The translations under genes and the position numbers were made by a program. A DNA stretch of 64,000 bases from Plutella xylostella. Lineage: Eukaryota; Arthropoda; Insecta; Lepidoptera; Plutellidae. Location of the stretch: NCBI RefSeq assembly GCF_932276165.1, contig NC_064001.1, forward strand, positions 6,269,501 through 6,333,500, in the 5' to 3' direction. Of this stretch, positions 61,701-64,000 are shown piece after piece. The notes under the pieces are model-generated. The model ran no database searches. It was not told the origin of the DNA and worked only from the letters and a program-made list of their open reading frames with translations. Position 1 is the stretch's first letter, and each line of letters opens with the position of its first letter.

Positions 61701-63650
61701 TATTTTGCCTGTCATACCGATGGAATGTTAATAAATAAAAATGAACAAGCTCTAATTTGATTGATAAATTGATATTTATAGCAATAATACTTGCAAGTAA
61801 GAATACTAATATCTTATTATTTATATGAATTAAGAGTAATACCTACTACACTCACGAGCAATGAAAAAGTTCCAGTGACGATAGCTCCTGAACGGAAAAG
61901 ACTAGCTTAATGACGCCGTCAAAATATTATTATAACCAACTAAAAACGTAAATTTTGATAAAATTCTAAATTAAATGTTTTAAAAAATTGGGGTCATTTG
62001 GTGTTGACTTTTTGCTACTTGGACTTATTAATTGCTCGTGAGTGTAGTAGGTATTACCCTATAGACCTATTACAGACATATTTTTCATCAAGTTTTGAAT
62101 TAACCAACAAACCTAAATAACATACCTACTTGCCACGTAATATAAGAACATATACATTTAATAACTCATTACTTATACATATTTATATTGTTTATATTAT
62201 CACTGCTCATATCATACTACTGATCCTAGAACACCATGTACACCGGTAATTATCTGAGCGAGACGGAAGATCGCATCTGGTCACTGCTGATAACGAAACT
62301 GGTTCGTCGCTTCTGCATGCGAGTCGTGAGAGCGACCGAATACCTGAGCCGTGGATTGTAATTGTAGGTAATATGTGTGTTGGGTGGTTAGGCGAATTAC
62401 CGTATAAGTAATAATATAGGATACAATAATCTACCTAACTGTACTTGTACTACGTAAATTAATGTATAAACTTAAGATATACTTAAATTAATTTCAATTA
62501 CAGATTCAAGTGTCAAGACAAACCTATCTGGTTTAATGGCACTTTTATATAGCTAATCAATAAATGTATTTTATTATAAATAAATAAATAAAAAAAAAAA
62601 AAAAAAAAAAAACCGTAATTGTTTTTTATGAATTGTTCTACACCCTCTTCTGAGATCATTTTTACTATTAACAACAGTTCTACAGTTTAATTTAAATCAA
62701 TTTACTTTTTAACTGTACGATGTAAACAAAAAACATGTTACGAAAACAATGCCAAGTGCAGAATGATGATGCAATGTTTAGAAAGCAATAGACTTATTTC
62801 TATTTCGCATGAAAGAAAGAGAGAGCAACAATTCAAAAGGGCTACCTGGTAACTAATCACGTATAGTTTCAAGTGCTCGCATTGCTGCTTGGCACTTGAA
62901 AATATACACGATTAGTACGCAGTGGTAACTGCTGCAGTATATTTTCAAGCCACAATTTTGGCCCAACTTACTTGAAAATATACGCGATTAGTGCGTAATG
63001 GCCTTGTATACTTTCAAGTAAATCATGGCACAATTTTAATTTGAAAATATACGCGAGCAGTCCCAACCTCTGCGTTCTGGCCTTGTATAGTTTCAAAACA
63101 CGCTACAACGCTCTACCCTACTCTCCTCCTACTAGGGTACCTGTTTATCCGTGATCTACAACGCTCTACCCAACTCTCCTCCTATAGGGTACCTGTTTAT
63201 CCGTGATCTACAACGCTCTACCCAACTCTCCTCCTACTAGGGTACCTGTTTATCCGTGATCTACAACGCTCTACCCTACTCTCCTCCTACTAGGGTACCT
63301 GTTTATCCGTGATCTACAACGCTCTACCCAACTCTCCTCCTATAGGGTACCTGTTTATCCGTGATCTACAACGCTCTACCCAACTCTCCTCCTACTAGGG
63401 TACCTGTTTATCCGTGATCTACAACACTCTACCCAACTCTCCTCCTACAGGGTACCTGTTTATCCGTGATCTCGGCGGCCAGTATGAAGTCGTCGTACAG
63501 GTCGAAGGTGAGCAGCGGCTCGGGCAGCTCGCGGAAGAAGCTCTTGAGCACCGACGCTCGCACGTGCACCGCGTACGAGTCTAGTTTGTCTATGCCCTCA
63601 CCTTCAACATATTGTCTATAGCACATGCTGAGCTGGTGCCTTTTGGCGCT
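55744..63650 (-). CDS. RhoGAP-domain protein, C-terminal five exons (myosin IX-like; gene continues past window end)
   Basis: Minus-strand exons: 63650 (uncertain)-63456, 60656-60541, 59974-59833, 57917-57739, 55888-55744 (stop TAA at 55746-55744). Junction phases close. Seen: the RhoGAP core with VLKSFFRELPEPLLTFDLYD, then AAEITDKQ/ERVSCLFTILKKLPKHN, and NALAIVFAPCILR followed by TTCVEAILHERM; a putative coiled coil (ELLERNIHEIQKEKAILTSK); and a Ser/Asp-rich tail ending DDPIMV. Known: RhoGAPs stimulate GTP hydrolysis by Rho. The FRELPEPL and ALAIVFAPC blocks resemble myosin IX, whose tail RhoGAP acts on RhoA. The arginine-finger exon and any motor domain lie outside the window, so the identity is inferred. 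The upstream exon edge could instead be near 63618. Three of its donors have tandem copies. Confidence 0.75.
56323..56429. repeat. Imperfect 33-bp inverted repeat
   Basis: Arms 56323-56356 and 56397-56429 (cacctaccgagta... and ...tactccgtaggtg, with GAGACAGTATCCT matched) enclose about 40 bp. It lies in the last intron of the RhoGAP gene and is probably a miniature element. Confidence 0.7.
56461..57738 (-). repeat. Array of about 123-bp units, each an exon end plus 5' splice site
   Basis: Ten copies start at 56461, 56584, 56707, 56830, 56953, 57076, 57199, 57316, 57471 and 57619; the eleventh, at 57736, is the genuine boundary of the RhoGAP exon 57917-57739. Read on the minus strand, each unit has about 55 nt of exon (codons for IQKEKAIxTSKLPTLV) ending GTCAG, the donor gtaatc, then intronic sequence with catctatctatttatac. 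Most units differ at few positions. Retaining a unit would hit TAA directly after the donor, so the array cannot extend the protein. The 311-codon open frame across it is a by-product of the 123-nt (3n) period. Confidence 0.95.
58180..59633. mobile_element. 1.44-kb TIR element with 9-bp target duplication and ATTCG-rich ends
   Basis: CCTGTAGCA occurs directly before (58180-58188) and after (59625-59633) the element 58189-59624. The ends are similar inverted sequences (GGGAACACCCAAATATTCCG and, reversed, GGGTACACTACAGAATTTCG). About 300 bp at each end is packed with CGAAT/ATTCG words in alternating orientation. The middle holds two direct copies of a roughly 120-bp GC-rich block (about 58805-58930 and 59120-59245; cgacgagcaaagcgaggagg). 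No transposase. A 9-bp duplication suggests a Mutator-like relative, but this is inference. Confidence 0.7.
59637..59734. repeat. 26-bp inverted repeat
   Basis: Arms 59637-59662 and 59709-59734 (core TAAGACGTGACAAGAGTT and its complement) match except for about one base. It sits between the 1.44-kb element and a partial exon copy in the RhoGAP intron. Confidence 0.8.
59745..59832 (-). repeat. Partial copy of RhoGAP exon 59974-59833 with donor-like gtgagtaca repeats
   Basis: On the minus strand the true donor ACC|gtgagtacac (59832) is followed by atgagtacact, then gtgagtaca. Immediately after the last of these comes AAGATCCAGGTGGCGCAGGA and on to CACGACATC, a copy of about 45 bp from the middle of the exon. 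The copy has no acceptor of its own. Confidence 0.75.
60290..60500. repeat. Interspersed repeat shared with 27.03-27.14 kb
   Basis: The words tctctgccgccgac, actgtgcgcaagcgacacga and ttttcgctgtgcttag are the reverse complement of words in the 27.03-27.14 kb segment, in the same relative order. Non-coding. Confidence 0.55.
61836..62057. mobile_element. 222-bp MITE nested in the 1.77-kb element
   Basis: Perfect 27-bp inverted termini (61836-61862 and 62031-62057; core ctactacactcacgagcaat). The interior aacggaaaagactagcttaa ... tggggtcatttggtg is non-coding. It resembles mariner-type MITEs I know from Lepidoptera. Confidence 0.85.
62236..62613 (+). other. Coding-like island followed by AATAAA and poly(A), inside the 1.77-kb element
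   Basis: A 41-codon frame (62236-62361; starts MYTGNYLSETEDRIWSLL) is clearly GC-richer than its AT-rich surroundings. It is followed by about 200 bp of AT-rich sequence, an AATAAA near 62560, and a run of over 20 A ending about 62613. This is the layout of a cDNA 3' end. I do not recognise the peptide. It could be a retroposed or captured transcript end, or the end of a retroelement. Confidence 0.4.
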
Positions 63651-63670
63651 CTGGAAATCATCTAATCGCC

Positions 63671-64000
63671 ATTTGTGGCCATCTTTCTAGAAATAAATTT
63701 GACAACGCTCTAACCTAGTCTCCTCCTATTAGGGTACCTGTTTATCCGTGATCTACAGCGCTCTAGCCTAGTCTATTTCTATTAAAGTACCTGTTTATCC
63801 GTGATCTACAACGCTCTACCCAACTCTCCTCCTATCAGGGTACCTGTTTATCCGTGATCCACAACGCTCTAGCCTAGTCTATTTCTATTAAGGTACCTGT
63901 TTATCCGTGATCTACAACGCTCTACCCAACTCTCCTCCTATCAGGGTACCTGTTTATCCGTGATCCACAACGCTCTAGCCTAGTCTATTTCTATTAAGGT
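63671..64000 (-). repeat. 53-bp minisatellite, upstream block (to window end)
   Basis: After the shared edge sequence atttgtggccatctttctag, six diverged 53-54-bp units each contain ggtacctgtttatccgtgat, the same exon-end/donor core as the downstream block. Units alternate between two variants (cctagtctatttctatta and cccaactctcctcctatc), giving a higher-order period of about 107 bp. The block continues beyond the window and lies upstream of the exon on the coding strand. Confidence 0.88.

Larger units (their letters stand above)
61323..63112. mobile_element. 1.77-kb TIR element with 9-bp target duplication inside the minisatellite
   Basis: The termini gcgtgttttgaaactataca (61332 onward) and their inverse (to 63103) are perfect inverted repeats of about 32 bp. 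TACAACGCT, present once per minisatellite unit, is duplicated on both sides (61323-61331 and 63104-63112). Subterminal regions carry many copies, in both orientations, of acttgaaaatatacacgatt and tagtgcgta. No transposase was recognised; a 222-bp MITE and a small coding-like island with a poly(A) tail are nested inside. The 9-bp duplication and nested cargo suggest a Mutator-like non-autonomous element. Confidence 0.85.
60989..63455 (-). repeat. 53-bp minisatellite built on the RhoGAP exon 63456 donor (downstream block)
   Basis: The unit (minus strand) is ATCACGGATAAACAG|gtaccctag... plus a short intronic part that on the + strand reads ctctacccaactctcctcct. Its first 15 nt equal the end of the exon (codons ITDKQ) and the next bases are the exon's own donor. 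Six units lie at 61037-61331 and about six more at 63104-63455; a 1.77-kb element separates them. At the left edge, atttgtggccatctttctag (60989) also occurs at 63671 beside the second block. Confidence 0.93.

Overview
The window looks like nuclear DNA of a moth or butterfly (Lepidoptera). It is AT-rich, intron-rich DNA with GC-rich coding exons. It carries several interspersed repeats that I recognise as lepidopteran, among them the 'tccagcagtggac' LINE-tail family, an 'accggccaagtgcgagtcg...ctacggaacccta' element and an 'aatattataaatgcgaaagt...ctagt' element. No prokaryotic gene organisation, rRNA, tRNA gene or CRISPR array was seen.

Four host genes can be modelled exon by exon. (1) About 1.96-39.0 kb, + strand: a complete 26-exon ATP8B-type P4-ATPase (phospholipid flippase) of about 1324 residues; every splice phase closes and all P4 signature motifs are present. 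(2) 41.99-50.02 kb, - strand: a five-exon piggyBac-derived gene of about 687 residues. The first catalytic Asp of its transposase is replaced by Asn, which suggests a domesticated gene. Its last intron holds a young BEL/Pao LTR retrotransposon (43.88-49.17 kb) with matching 334-bp LTRs, a 5-bp target duplication, a tRNA-Tyr primer site and an internal pol deletion. (3) 50.59-52.32 kb, + strand: a complete two-exon LAS1-like ribosome-biogenesis endonuclease of 534 residues, head to head with gene 2 (566 bp between start codons). (4) 55.74-63.65 kb and beyond the window, - strand: the five C-terminal exons of a RhoGAP protein, most like unconventional myosin IX.

The remainder is intron and spacer with LINE 3' tails, a tRNA-derived SINE candidate, MITEs, a Tc1/mariner relic carrying a helix-turn-helix coding fragment, a 367-bp TIR element, and two elements (1.44 and 1.77 kb) with 9-bp target duplications and unusual subterminal repeats.

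The most unusual pattern cuts across genes 1 and 4. Many exon/intron boundaries have been copied, always including the 3' end of the exon and its 5' splice site. In the flippase this affects exons 3, 6, 8, 15 and 20, and weakly exon 10. In the RhoGAP gene one boundary has become an eleven-copy array of about 123 bp, another a 53-bp minisatellite on both sides of its exon, and a third has a partial copy. The copies never bring the exon's own 3' splice site with them. I have not seen this recurrent donor-anchored exon-end amplification described, and it is the main lead of the window.
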